Positions 1 to 7,215 of a DNA stretch of 13,544 bases are shown in pieces. This DNA comes from Candidatus Atribacteria bacterium. GTDB taxonomy: Bacteria; Bipolaricaulota; Bipolaricaulia; UBA7950; UBA9294. Location of the stretch: positions 1-13,544 of the forward strand of contig SPBW01000045.1 in NCBI GenBank assembly GCA_004525685.1, given 5' to 3'. Numbering within the stretch: position 1 is the first letter of the stretch; each line of letters starts with the position of its first letter. The notes under the pieces were generated by a model that worked only from the letters and a program-made list of their open reading frames with translations, searched no databases and had not been told where the DNA came from. A program made the position numbers and the translations under genes.

Positions 1-126
1 GACGTAAAATTCGGCGAGCGTGGAGGCTGCGGGAAAGGTGGTGGCGGCCCCATGCAGATGAACCGCAAATCCGGAAAGGGATCGCCACACATCAAGATTG
101 ACTCGGTCACCATTGGAGGCATCTAA
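1..126 (+). CDS. tldD: TldD metalloprotease subunit, C-terminal fragment (5' end outside window)
   Basis: Only the last 41 codons are inside the window, ending in TAA at 124-126. The visible peptide has a glycine-rich CGKGGGG segment followed by GSPHIKIDSVTIGG, which is the typical TldD family ending. In characterised TldD a cysteine about 30 residues from the C-terminus helps bind the catalytic zinc; the Cys of CGKGG lies at the matching distance here. TldD forms a heterodimeric peptidase with TldE that degrades unfolded peptides and matures some modified peptides. The next gene is tldE, and the TAA stop overlaps its ATG by one base, so the two are translationally coupled. The HExxxH zinc motif should lie upstream and cannot be checked. 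Confidence 0.85.
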   Translation, partial: DVKFGERGGCGKGGGGPMQMNRKSGKGSPHIKIDSVTIGGI

Positions 127-1439
127 TGCATCCCCTTATCGACAAAGCCAAGCAAACCGTAGATCAGGCAGAACTGTACTGGAATCAGGCCCATTCGATC
201 GACGTGCGGTATGAGAACTACCGACTACAACAAGTCACAGAAGACGACGTGTCCGAGTCTTCCTTGCGTGTGATCAAAGATGGCAGGATCGGCTCGGCAT
301 ACGCCGTATTCCCCGATCAAGACGGGTTTCTAGACCATGCGATCACCGCAGCAGAGTATGGTGATCCAATTGCCTACTCGTTCGCTGGTCCGGCTCACTA
401 CCCACAGCTAGACAACTACGATCAAGCAGCTGCGAACCTCACGTCCGCTGATTTGATTGAACTCTGCGAGCGCATCAAGACAAAGCTCAAGAGACAGCTT
501 CCTGATGTTGCCTTGGGAATAGGCGCTGAACGTCACGCTACCGAACTGTCCATCCAGACAGCAGCTGGGGCCGATGCCAACGCCAAGTCAACCAGGGTAG
601 GCTGCTACTTCGGCGCACCATTTAAGGGTGCTGGCATTGGCGTAGTTGACTTCGCATCCTCTGTCAGCGTGCCCGTGATCAGCGACGAGATGCTTGACGA
701 ATTCGTCACCTGGTATAACTGGGGCAATCAGACCTCCACTCCGGCGACCGGCAGACTGCCCGTCATCCTCACTCCGCATGCAGCGTTCCTGATGATGATG
801 CCCCTTCTGGCAGGCGTGAGCGGCGAGGCCGTATGGAAGGGAACGTCTCCGCTCGCGAAACGGCTCGGTGAGAAGATTCTCTCCGATAAGCTAACAATCC
901 ATGATGATCCGTTGCTGGAGGGGAGTGTCGACGCCCGAGCCTTTGACGATGAGGGCACCCCCTGTGCAAAGCACACCATCGTCGAGAACGGCGTGCTCAA
1001 GGACTTCATCTTCGATCAGCGCGTGGGCGCTACGATGGGGCGGCCCTCTACTGGCCATGGCTTCAAGCGCACCATGTTCGGCAGCGGCAATGAGACGGCC
1101 ATTAATCCGTGGTTCTGCTGTCCGACGATTGACGCAGGAGATATCTCGTGGAAGGAACTGGTCAAGGGCATGAAGGAAGGGCTTCTCATCACCAATGGCA
1201 TGGGCTTCCACTCAGGCAACTACGCCCAGGGGCAATTCGCCGTTCAAGCTGTGGGTTTCCACATTAAGAACGGCGCAGTTGTCGGCCGTCTGGACAAGAC
1301 GATGATCTCTGGCAATGTCTACGAGGATTGCCAAAACATCGGCGCCATCAGCCGTGAGACGGGTCCCTGCAGCGGATTCCTTCCCATTGGGGAATCACCG
1401 TATCTGCTGATCGATTCGCTTCAGGTTGCTGGCAACTAG
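126..1439 (+). CDS. tldE: TldE/PmbA family subunit of the TldD/TldE peptidase
   Basis: A 437-residue protein with the architecture and length of TldE/PmbA, the non-catalytic partner of TldD. Visible family features include the N-terminal half with VRYENYRLQQVTEDD and RVIKDGRIGSAY, the central LPVILTPHAAFLMMMPLL and GEAVWKGTSPLAKRLGEKI segments, and the C-terminal part with DEGTPC, ISGNVYEDCQNIGAIS and a PIGESPYLLIDSLQV ending. In this family DEGTP sits near the site where the partner subunit docks. No HExxxH motif is seen, as expected for TldE. The start is set by a strong SD (GGAGG at 115-119) six bases before the ATG and by the one-base overlap with the tldD stop. It is cytosolic; partner and function follow from family knowledge. 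Confidence 0.93.
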   Translation: MHPLIDKAKQTVDQAELYWNQAHSIDVRYENYRLQQVTEDDVSESSLRVIKDGRIGSAYAVFPDQDGFLDHAITAAEYGDPIAYSFAGPAHYPQLDNYDQAAANLTSADLIELCERIKTKLKRQLPDVALGIGAERHATELSIQTAAGADANAKSTRVGCYFGAPFKGAGIGVVDFASSVSVPVISDEMLDEFVTWYNWGNQTSTPATGRLPVILTPHAAFLMMMPLLAGVSGEAVWKGTSPLAKRLGEKILSDKLTIHDDPLLEGSVDARAFDDEGTPCAKHTIVENGVLKDFIFDQRVGATMGRPSTGHGFKRTMFGSGNETAINPWFCCPTIDAGDISWKELVKGMKEGLLITNGMGFHSGNYAQGQFAVQAVGFHIKNGAVVGRLDKTMISGNVYEDCQNIGAISRETGPCSGFLPIGESPYLLIDSLQVAGN

Positions 1440-1451
1440 CAACAATGCCAT

Positions 1452-1482
1452 GCGCGGGCAGGAGACAGTCTCTTGCCCGCGC
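1452..1482 (+). terminator. Strong hairpin after tldE, terminator-like but without a T tract
   Basis: Two 15-base arms, GCGCGGGCAGGAGAC and GTCTCTTGCCCGCGC, surround a single A and pair fully apart from one G-T wobble. In RNA the innermost pairs would open to make a normal loop. It lies 12 bp after the tldE stop, where a terminator would sit. No run of T follows, so it may act with Rho or as a 3' end stabiliser instead of as a classic intrinsic terminator. Confidence 0.55.
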
Positions 1483-1506
1483 CTTCATCCACTGCATCAT
1501 CAGAGG

Positions 1507-1535
1507 TTGCCCCCGCCTCATCCCTTCGGTATCTT
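1507..1535 (+). promoter_or_regulatory. Candidate sigma-70-type promoter for upp
   Basis: TTGCCC at 1507-1512 and TATCTT at 1530-1535 each match four of six consensus positions and are separated by exactly 17 bp. Transcription would begin near 1542, giving a leader of about 27 nt containing the upp SD. It sits just after the tldE hairpin, which makes a new transcription start here sensible. This is motif matching only. Confidence 0.4.
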
Positions 1536-1568
1536 CAGTGCACTTAAGACACTCATCGGAGGAAGCAC

Positions 1569-2186
1569 ATGCTGCACGTTCTTGAACATCCTCTCATCCA
1601 AAGCAAACTCACGCTGATGCGCGACGCCAATACGGGAAACGAGACGTTTCGCCGATTGCTGGAAGAGCTCACGGCATTCATGGTGTACGAGATCACACGC
1701 AACTATCCGCTTCGCGATCGCCCGATAAACACGCCCTTGGAGCCAATGATTGGCCGCGTCCTTGAGGCAAGTGTCGTGCTTGTACCCATCCTGCGTGCGG
1801 GAACCGGGATGCTTGGCGGCGTGCTGAACCTCATCCCCATGGCCAAGGTGGGCCATATTGGACTATTTCGCGACCCCAAGTCTCTCCAGCCGGTGGAGTA
1901 TTACTGCAAGCTTCCTCCTGACTTGGCAAGCGCACACATCATTCTCGTTGACCCGATGCTGGCGACAGGCGGCAGTGCCATCGCGGCAACGGATATCATC
2001 AAGCGCGAGGGAGGGAAGGACATCCAGTTCCTGTGCCTGGTGGCTGCACCAGAAGGCGTCGATGCCTACAGCAGCGCGCATCCTAATGTACCTATCTATA
2101 CGGCAGCCATCGATCGGCAGCTGAATGAGAAGGGCTACATCCTTCCTGGGCTAGGCGATGCAGGAGACCGCATCTTTGGAACATAG
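1569..2186 (+). CDS. upp: Uracil phosphoribosyltransferase
   Basis: A 205-residue enzyme that converts uracil and PRPP to UMP and pyrophosphate in pyrimidine salvage in the cytosol. The PRPP-binding loop VDPMLATGGSA is at residues 127-137, and the uracil-binding C-terminal segment GYILPGLGDAGDR at 189-201. The family block VPILRAGTGMLGG is at 72-84. Length matches the usual 208-209 residues. The start codon has a GGAGGA SD at 1559-1564 with good spacing. The next gene starts 13 bp after the stop with its own SD, so they are likely cotranscribed. There is no adjacent uracil permease. Identification is very secure. Confidence 0.97.
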   Translation: MLHVLEHPLIQSKLTLMRDANTGNETFRRLLEELTAFMVYEITRNYPLRDRPINTPLEPMIGRVLEASVVLVPILRAGTGMLGGVLNLIPMAKVGHIGLFRDPKSLQPVEYYCKLPPDLASAHIILVDPMLATGGSAIAATDIIKREGGKDIQFLCLVAAPEGVDAYSSAHPNVPIYTAAIDRQLNEKGYILPGLGDAGDRIFGT

Positions 2187-2199
2187 AATCGAGGGAGCC

Positions 2200-2745
2200 A
2201 TGGAAGATCACATCCGCATCATCGAGACGCTCATTGTGCATGAGCAGCATGAACGAACCATGCTTTGGGGCATCTACAAGGAAGCATTCGAGCGACTCAA
2301 TCGTCGCACGCCCATTCATCACGGCGCCTATGATGCTTCGCAATTCGATGCCGTGTTGCAGGATGAGGATTTCACCAAGTTTCTGGTCTACACAGATGAT
2401 GAACTGGCTGGCGTCACACTGATCACGAATGTGCTCGAGAAGATTCCATGGGTCAACGCCGGATACTTCGAAGACCATTATCCCAAGCGGAGTCGCGCAA
2501 AAGAGATCTACTTCCTTCCTGCCGTGGTCATCGATCCCAAACATCAGGACCTACGGTTGATTGGTGCGAAGCTCTTGCAGCAATCCCTCACCACACTGGG
2601 CGACGTCGTGCTGGCCGTCGATTATTCAGAGACCTTGCGCCATAGCTTGCCAGCCTTCGTTCGACGAGGATTGGGTCGGGCGTTCAAGGGAGAGATTCTC
2701 GATCGTCTCGTGTATCAGATCTTCTACTACGAGGATCCTCACTGA
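2200..2745 (+). CDS. GNAT-like acyltransferase, substrate unknown
   Basis: A 181-residue soluble protein. The start is placed at the ATG at 2200 because GAGGGAG (2191-2197) lies just before it and it follows the upp stop by 13 bp. A longer in-frame start at 2158 would overlap upp and has no SD. The pattern is GNAT-like: a strand near residues 60-76 (KFLVYTDDELAGVTLIT), then IYFLPAVVIDP at 103-113 and RLIGAKLLQQS at 119-129 in the place of motif A, then VVLAVDYSE at 136-144. The usual Q/RxxGxG/A acetyl-CoA loop is degenerate (LRLIGAKL). The block PWVNAGYFEDHYPKR resembles a subgroup of poorly studied GNAT-like proteins. The substrate cannot be read from sequence, and a link to uracil salvage is only positional. 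Confidence 0.6.
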   Translation: MEDHIRIIETLIVHEQHERTMLWGIYKEAFERLNRRTPIHHGAYDASQFDAVLQDEDFTKFLVYTDDELAGVTLITNVLEKIPWVNAGYFEDHYPKRSRAKEIYFLPAVVIDPKHQDLRLIGAKLLQQSLTTLGDVVLAVDYSETLRHSLPAFVRRGLGRAFKGEILDRLVYQIFYYEDPH

Positions 2746-2794
2746 TTGAAGTCGCGATGCACGATGGGGTCTGATTGGCCGCAGCACCTGCTAA

Positions 2795-3463
2795 CTAGGC
2801 AGCCAAGGAAGCAGCTTCGTACTGACGAATCAAACCTGGCAAGAGCGCGAAGTCATCGATCACATGATCGGCGACCTCGCGAAGTCGATCGTCTTTCGGA
2901 TTGGCGGCAATTGCCAAGCCAACGCGCTCTAGCGCGGGCAAATCATTGACGTTGTCACCCACAAAGCAAATGCGATCAAGCGCAAGGCCATGCTCTTGCG
3001 CCAATGTCTCAAGGACTTGTCCCTTGGACCATAAGCCAACCACCGTCTTGCTCACACCTGTGAAGCAACCCTTGGAGACAAGCAAGCGATTCGCCCAAGC
3101 GAAGTCTAATCCCAAGTCGCTGGCTACTCGATCAGCCACCAGGTCGACGCCAGATGACAGAATACCCAACGTGTAGAGGCCTTTCAGTTGCTGCACTGCC
3201 CGCATCACTCCTTGCGCATACGGCGGCGGGAAGATCCGTTTGCAGATGTGCGCAACACAGACACCTTCGAGCAGCTTGGCCTCTTTCGCCACCCACTCGG
3301 CATAGGCGTCCTTGCGTGCGAAGTACTCGCGAAACAGCTCTTGGGAGCGCTCAGACACGCCTGCAGCGACAGCCAGCGCCCCCCAGCTCGACTCAAATTC
3401 GACGCCGTGATATCGGACGAGGGTTCCATCCAAGTCGAAGATCACGGCGTCGAGTCTACTCAT
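2795..3463 (-). CDS. HAD superfamily phosphatase, phosphoserine phosphatase (SerB)-like
   Basis: A 222-residue HAD hydrolase with all four motifs. DLDGT at 10-14 holds the nucleophile Asp10 and acid/base Asp12. SSG is at 103-105, Lys147 lies in SKGQ, and GDNVND at 169-174 supplies the acidic Mg2+ ligands. The helical cap between motif I and II and the segment LGLDFAWANRL match the SerB/HAD-IB group, so phosphoserine or a similar small phosphomonoester is plausible. Specificity cannot be fixed from sequence. The ATG lies 6 bp after the stop of the upstream NosD/DUF192 gene and has no recognisable SD, so translation probably depends on coupling. It converges on the GNAT gene with a 49-bp gap in which I see no clear terminator. 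Confidence 0.85.
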   Translation of the reverse strand: MSRLDAVIFDLDGTLVRYHGVEFESSWGALAVAAGVSERSQELFREYFARKDAYAEWVAKEAKLLEGVCVAHICKRIFPPPYAQGVMRAVQQLKGLYTLGILSSGVDLVADRVASDLGLDFAWANRLLVSKGCFTGVSKTVVGLWSKGQVLETLAQEHGLALDRICFVGDNVNDLPALERVGLAIAANPKDDRLREVADHVIDDFALLPGLIRQYEAASLAA

Positions 3464-3469
3464 GACGGG

Positions 3470-5563
3470 CTAGGGCAGAACCAGTGCTGATCCAGCGCCG
3501 ATCCCCAGGTCTGCCAACGATCCAGCCGGCAACTCAAGCGCATACATGTAGGGCGCACCCGCCTTGTAGATTGCTGTCGTCTGCGCGACCATCGTTGTTG
3601 AACCAGCCCAATCACCCTCGGCACTGAAGAACGCAATATCGAGGTCAAAGGGGACGGTCTGCATGGTAAACCCACTGCCGGCGGCTGTCTCATCCTTCTC
3701 GCTATCGAACGCAAAGAGAATGCCAGGGAATCCAGTGATGAGTTCGCTAGGGAACCCTCTGAATCCTGTCATTCGCGAATAGTCGGTATCTGCGACATAG
3801 GCAGCGATCTCAATCGTATCTCCATCACGGGTTTCGATGGTTACGACAGACAATTCAAGCGTCCCCACAATCCCCAATCCTAGATCGAGGGCATTGATGC
3901 TCGCCAAGGGGGCGGTGTCATCGACACCTGAGGAAGGAACCGTAATCGGGCGATCGCCGATGCCATCGCCATCGTTGTCTGTCACACTTCGGAACCCCCA
4001 GTAGTTGCCCCGACCATTCTGTGTCCAACTATTGCCGGTCCCCTTGTCGTCAACAAGTACACGGCCATCGTTGAGGAAGGCGTTTCCTGTGAACACGTTC
4101 CCTGTAGAATCCAAGTTGGTGTAGACGTGGTTGCCATTGTCTGCCAAGACGTTGCCGCGGAAGGTATTCCCCTTCGTCGTCGAGCGTTGGAACGTTTCCG
4201 GGAACATGATCCCGCGAGAGAACTGTGACAACAGGTTTCGCTCAGCGATGTTGTTCGTCCCTTCCATGTAGATGCCATATCCGCCTGCCACAACCGTGTT
4301 GTCAGCCAGCGTGTTAGAAAAGGCTTGGGCATTGAGCAGAATTCCAGTGTCCGCGCCGAAGATCAAATTGCGCGCCACGATGTTCGACAGAGAGATCGTC
4401 AGAGAAATCCCCTGATTCATGTTGTCGTTGTCATCGCCGATGGCATTTTCGAGAACAGCGTTCTCACTCGCCCCGCCCAACAGGGCAATCCCCGTCACAT
4501 TCCCGTAGATATTGTTGCCGCGAATCTCGTTGCCATCCGAGGCAAACACGCGCACGCCTGTATCATTCACGAGAATCGGGTTGTCGAGAATCTTGTTCGA
4601 GTCTGACAATGTCAACTGAATGCCTGCCAAGCGATTGTTCTTGATGACATTGGTCGAGATGACGTTGTTGCTCGACTCGTAGAGGTGAATGCCGTGTTCT
4701 GTAATGATGTTCGCGGTCCGATGAACCAGGTTCAATGTGACAGTCGAGTCCTCGACGAACGCCAGCAAGAGGCCATCCCCATTGACAAGTTCATTGTTGG
4801 AGATCGTGACGTTGCGACTTCCTGCAAGGGTCATATGCGCGCCCTTGAGCCCGGAAATCGTTTCGCCATCTAACCCATAGAAGTAGTAGATGGGCAAGCC
4901 GTTGTACAGGTTGCTCTGCGCAATCTGGTGACGATACTGCTCCGTTGTCTCACCAATCACCTCTAGCCCGCTGCCAGAGACGTAGATCACGCAGTTCTCC
5001 ATGGAAATGTCTGTTGAGGAGAGGATGACAACGCCGTTCATGGAGTTGGCAATGGAACACCCTTCAATCGCCCCGCCTGATGCGAATCCAATTCGGATTC
5101 CTGCGCCATCCATCTGCGCTGCGTTTTGAATGATCAATCCTCGGAGCGCAAAATGGGCCGTCACATTTTCAATTCGTACGCCGTAGTACTCACCAGCTGG
5201 AACGATGATTTCCCAGGCCGCAATCACGTACGGATCGTCAGCAGTGCCCGATCCTCCAACAACACCGTTTTCGGCTGTGAAGTCGGTATTTCCGAGAATG
5301 GAAATCGGACCTCGAATGCCTTCAGAAGCCGCATTGCTTGTAGCGGGAACTTCGGTGTTTTCATCCGTGACAGCTGTGCCACTCTCTGTCGCTGATGTGG
5401 CATCGACCTCCGCAGGCACGGTCTCTGCGCTACCGTCAGCGCTGCTGTCAACAGAAGAGGCCGTACTGGTGTCGTCGCCTACACTGAGTTCTTCTGGCAA
5501 ACAAGCCGTGAGGACAAAGGCTGCAGCCCCTAGCAGTAAGATCATCGCGATGATTCGTTTCAT
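3470..5563 (-). CDS. Lipoprotein with NosD-type beta-helix fused to C-terminal DUF192 domain
   Basis: A 697-residue exported lipoprotein. The ATG at 5563 is chosen because GGGGAAC lies before it and the product begins MKRIIAMILLLGAAAFVLTAC, a lipoprotein signal peptide with lipobox LTAC (Cys21). An upstream ATG at 5590 would add nine residues ahead of it. Residues 22-84 form a low-complexity Ser/Thr/Ala/Glu linker. Residues about 85-545 form a right-handed parallel beta-helix with recurring N-x-I/V-x-x-N turns, closing with GNYWGFRSVTDNDGDGIGD at 519-537 as in NosD-like proteins. Residues about 575-695 match DUF192: GFRGFP, GILFAFD, FTMQTVPFDLDIAFF and YALELPAGS are recognisable. Ligand or substrate is unknown. 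NosD itself serves copper-centre maturation, but no nos genes are near. It is cotranscribed with the HAD gene. Confidence 0.85.
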   Translation of the reverse strand: MKRIIAMILLLGAAAFVLTACLPEELSVGDDTSTASSVDSSADGSAETVPAEVDATSATESGTAVTDENTEVPATSNAASEGIRGPISILGNTDFTAENGVVGGSGTADDPYVIAAWEIIVPAGEYYGVRIENVTAHFALRGLIIQNAAQMDGAGIRIGFASGGAIEGCSIANSMNGVVILSSTDISMENCVIYVSGSGLEVIGETTEQYRHQIAQSNLYNGLPIYYFYGLDGETISGLKGAHMTLAGSRNVTISNNELVNGDGLLLAFVEDSTVTLNLVHRTANIITEHGIHLYESSNNVISTNVIKNNRLAGIQLTLSDSNKILDNPILVNDTGVRVFASDGNEIRGNNIYGNVTGIALLGGASENAVLENAIGDDNDNMNQGISLTISLSNIVARNLIFGADTGILLNAQAFSNTLADNTVVAGGYGIYMEGTNNIAERNLLSQFSRGIMFPETFQRSTTKGNTFRGNVLADNGNHVYTNLDSTGNVFTGNAFLNDGRVLVDDKGTGNSWTQNGRGNYWGFRSVTDNDGDGIGDRPITVPSSGVDDTAPLASINALDLGLGIVGTLELSVVTIETRDGDTIEIAAYVADTDYSRMTGFRGFPSELITGFPGILFAFDSEKDETAAGSGFTMQTVPFDLDIAFFSAEGDWAGSTTMVAQTTAIYKAGAPYMYALELPAGSLADLGIGAGSALVLP

Positions 5564-5594
5564 GGAGAGTTCCCCTTTACTCGTCTTCATTCAT

Positions 5595-5609
5595 CCCACC
5601 CTCGGCGGG
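5595..5609 (-). promoter_or_regulatory. Small leader hairpin close to the NosD/DUF192 start
   Basis: On the transcript this reads CCCGCC GAG GGTGGG, six pairs including one G-U, ending just before the alternative ATG at 5590. With the 8-base inverted repeat at 5614-5621 and 5656-5663 it makes the leader potentially structured. A regulatory role is inference. Confidence 0.3.
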
Positions 5610-5613
5610 CTGC

Positions 5614-5663
5614 TCAATCAACCCTAGTTCCAGCAAGAGCAGACACGGCCCCTGCTTGATTGA
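5614..5663 (-). repeat. Inverted repeat in the NosD/DUF192 leader
   Basis: TCAATCAA at 5614-5621 and TTGATTGA at 5656-5663 are a perfect 8-base inverted pair with a 34-nt spacer. Both lie in the roughly 150-nt untranslated leader of the minus-strand gene. The spacer itself could fold weakly through GCAG and CTGC. It does not match a riboswitch class that I recognise. Confidence 0.35.
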
Positions 5664-5705
5664 AAACAGGCACAAGCACTGTCAGCCACTGGTATCAATG
5701 TTCTG

Positions 5706-5750
5706 AATTGGTCCGAGTCATTATATCGACGCTTTGCACCTCGGACAATT
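5706..5750. promoter_or_regulatory. Inverted repeat spanning the promoter, candidate operator
   Basis: AATTGGTCCGAG at 5706-5717 and CTCGGACAATT at 5740-5750 are inverted copies differing by a single inserted base. The right arm covers the -35 hexamer and the left arm lies at the start site, with the -10 box between them. That geometry suits a dimeric repressor that blocks RNA polymerase. The regulator is not identified. Confidence 0.45.
5720..5748 (-). promoter_or_regulatory. Sigma-70-type promoter for the NosD/DUF192-HAD operon
   Basis: On the minus strand TTGTCC (5748-5743) and a perfect TATAAT (5725-5720) are separated by exactly 17 bp. Four of six -35 bases match consensus. Transcription would start near 5713, leaving a 150-nt leader before the ATG at 5563. 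This is the best promoter in the window. Confidence 0.7.
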
Positions 5751-5769
5751 GAAAGCAACGTTCCCATAT

Positions 5770-5801
5770 GCGATCCACGATACTCGCCGGGCATGGATCG
5801 C
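5770..5801. repeat. Inverted repeat in the divergent intergenic region
   Basis: GCGATCCA at 5770-5777 and TGGATCGC at 5794-5801 are perfect 8-base inverted arms with a 16-bp spacer. The site lies between the divergent NosD/DUF192 and DUF4015 genes, upstream of the minus-strand -35 box. It could bind a regulator or be chance. I see no convincing promoter for the plus-strand gene in the rest of this roughly 370-bp gap. Confidence 0.3.
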
Positions 5802-5933
5802 GTGTGAAGGACTGATGGCAGAACCGTGAACACAGCAACACAAACATCCTGACTCCTCAAGACGTGCGAAACGTCCCATAGAAGTCTCACCACCATTCTG
5901 TTCGTGGCGCTTTGTTCGCCTACACTTCAAGTC

Positions 5934-6962
5934 ATGAATCGAAAGACTCCGCCTGGCTTCTACTTCGTCTTGTTCATGGCTGCTTTGGCGTTCGTATTTG
6001 CATCTGGCGTGAGGAGAGCTCCAGGAACACCATGGGAGATCGAATCAAGATTCTTCCCCTCGGGGCACGGCCGAGTCGGCGTCTACTTGACCTCTTATGC
6101 GCTTACGAAGCCTTCGGTCATGGATGCTGTCTATGCAGCCAAAGAGGCAGGGCAGATCGATACGCTTGTGATCAACGTCAAGAACATGCACGGTGAGGTT
6201 ACGTATGCGAGTTCCGTGCCGCTGGCCAGCGAGATCGGTGCATCCACTGGCAGGCTCAGTTTTCCAGAAATCCTGGCCGACTTGCACGCGAGCGGCTTCT
6301 ACTTGATCGCCAGGCAGGTCGTGTTCTTCGATCCTCTCCTGGCCACGCACCTGGGGCTAGAGGAGTCTTGGGTCCCATGCCACAATGCCACAGCTTGCGA
6401 CTACAACCTAGCCATTGCATCTGAGGTCGCCGCCTTGGGTTTTGACGAGTTGCAGTTTGACTACATCCGCTACGCGGATGGCGGCGAGCTTGAGAATGTC
6501 TATGCGGATCGGTTTGCTTCCGTGGCCGCCTTCCTCGCTCAGGCACAGCAGCAACTCGGCGACCAGATCACCCTATCGGCTGACGTCTTCGGGCGAGTCA
6601 TGTGGCCGTGGAACGCCAAGATGATCGATCCTATCGGCCAATCACTCGAAGAAATGTCACTCTACTTGGACTTCATCTCGCCCATGGTCTACCCGTCGCA
6701 TTACTACGAGCAGATCTATCGCGACGACCCCTATCGAACCATTCAGGATGCGTTGACCTCCGGGCTGAGGCGCGTTGAAGCCAGCTTCCGTCCTTTTCTT
6801 CAGGCGTTCGATCGATACATCCCTGAAGGCATGACCCTCGAAGACTACATCGATGCACAGATTCAGGCAGCGCAAACACACGGTGCAGACGGCTACCTCT
6901 TCTGGCATCCGGCATGCGAATATGAGCCTCTGTTCCGCGTGCTCGAACCGGGACTCAACTAA
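5934..6962 (+). CDS. Putative glycoside hydrolase, DUF4015 family, exported or membrane-anchored
   Basis: A 342-residue protein of the DUF4015 putative glycoside hydrolase type, a TIM-barrel family. Motifs in order: NVKNMHGEVTY (81-91), LIARQVVFFDP (124-134), DYNLAIASEVAALGFDELQF (156-175) continuing DYIRY, DVFG (217-220), DFISPMVYPSHYY (246-258) and GYLFWHPACEY (320-330). The acidic residues of FDELQFDY and ADVFG are the likely catalytic or binding ones by family analogy. An N-terminal hydrophobic stretch at about 8-24 with preceding Arg/Lys acts as signal peptide or anchor; there is no lipobox. A GTG at 5904 would add ten residues without improving the signal. Neither start has a clear SD. 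Substrate is unknown, presumably an envelope or extracellular polysaccharide. Confidence 0.85.
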   Translation: MNRKTPPGFYFVLFMAALAFVFASGVRRAPGTPWEIESRFFPSGHGRVGVYLTSYALTKPSVMDAVYAAKEAGQIDTLVINVKNMHGEVTYASSVPLASEIGASTGRLSFPEILADLHASGFYLIARQVVFFDPLLATHLGLEESWVPCHNATACDYNLAIASEVAALGFDELQFDYIRYADGGELENVYADRFASVAAFLAQAQQQLGDQITLSADVFGRVMWPWNAKMIDPIGQSLEEMSLYLDFISPMVYPSHYYEQIYRDDPYRTIQDALTSGLRRVEASFRPFLQAFDRYIPEGMTLEDYIDAQIQAAQTHGADGYLFWHPACEYEPLFRVLEPGLN

Positions 6963-7011
6963 GAGTCCGCACCACTCAAGGCCAAAGCAACATTCCTCGC
7001 CCGTTCGCCAA

Positions 7012-7028
7012 GCAATGCGCTGCATTGC
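7012..7028 (+). terminator. Hairpin after the DUF4015 gene, weak terminator candidate
   Basis: GCAATGC and GCATTGC form a perfect 7-bp stem with a GCT loop, 50 bp after the stop codon. No T tract follows, so termination is uncertain. It abuts the repeat element that begins near 7031. Confidence 0.3.
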
Positions 7029-7030
7029 CG

Positions 7031-7123
7031 CTCACTCAAGCCGCAAAGGTCGCCAAGAGATGCCTACCGCGCCAATTCTTCCCTAAGTACTGCTCTTCTT
7101 TGCGTACTTGGGCCTTTGCGAGA
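7031..7123. repeat. MITE-like inverted-repeat element upstream of tgt (family member A)
   Basis: The left arm (about 7036-7060) contains CAAGCCGCAAAG, shared exactly with the repeat at 8497-8528. The right arm (7094-7123), read on the other strand, begins TCTCGCAAAG, shared exactly with the copies at 8688 and 8942. The arms face each other as degenerate terminal inverted repeats around a short centre. A nested hairpin, CCTAAGTAC (7082-7090) with GTACTTGGG (7104-7112), lies inside. There is no coding capacity. The element ends about 90 bp before the tgt start. Confidence 0.6.
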
Positions 7124-7215
7124 CATCTCTGTAGTGTTCTTGACTGAACGGTGAGGCGATACTCGAAGAACAAACTCTCCGCGGATAGGATTCACGTCGA
7201 GGTGAATGACTCCGC

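Noticed and set aside
2746..2794. Terminator between the convergent GNAT and HAD genes
   Set aside because: Only a 4-bp stem (CTGC/GCAG) around TAACTAG is visible and there is no T tract.
5624..5896. 90-codon minus-strand ORF between the divergent genes
   Set aside because: No SD or domain is seen. It covers the operator, promoter and leader of the lipoprotein gene, so coding is unlikely.
7124..7215. preQ1 riboswitch or promoter ahead of tgt
   Set aside because: TTGACT at 7140-7145 lacks a -10 box at workable spacing, and I find no sequence resembling the preQ1 aptamer. The stretch holds only the SD.
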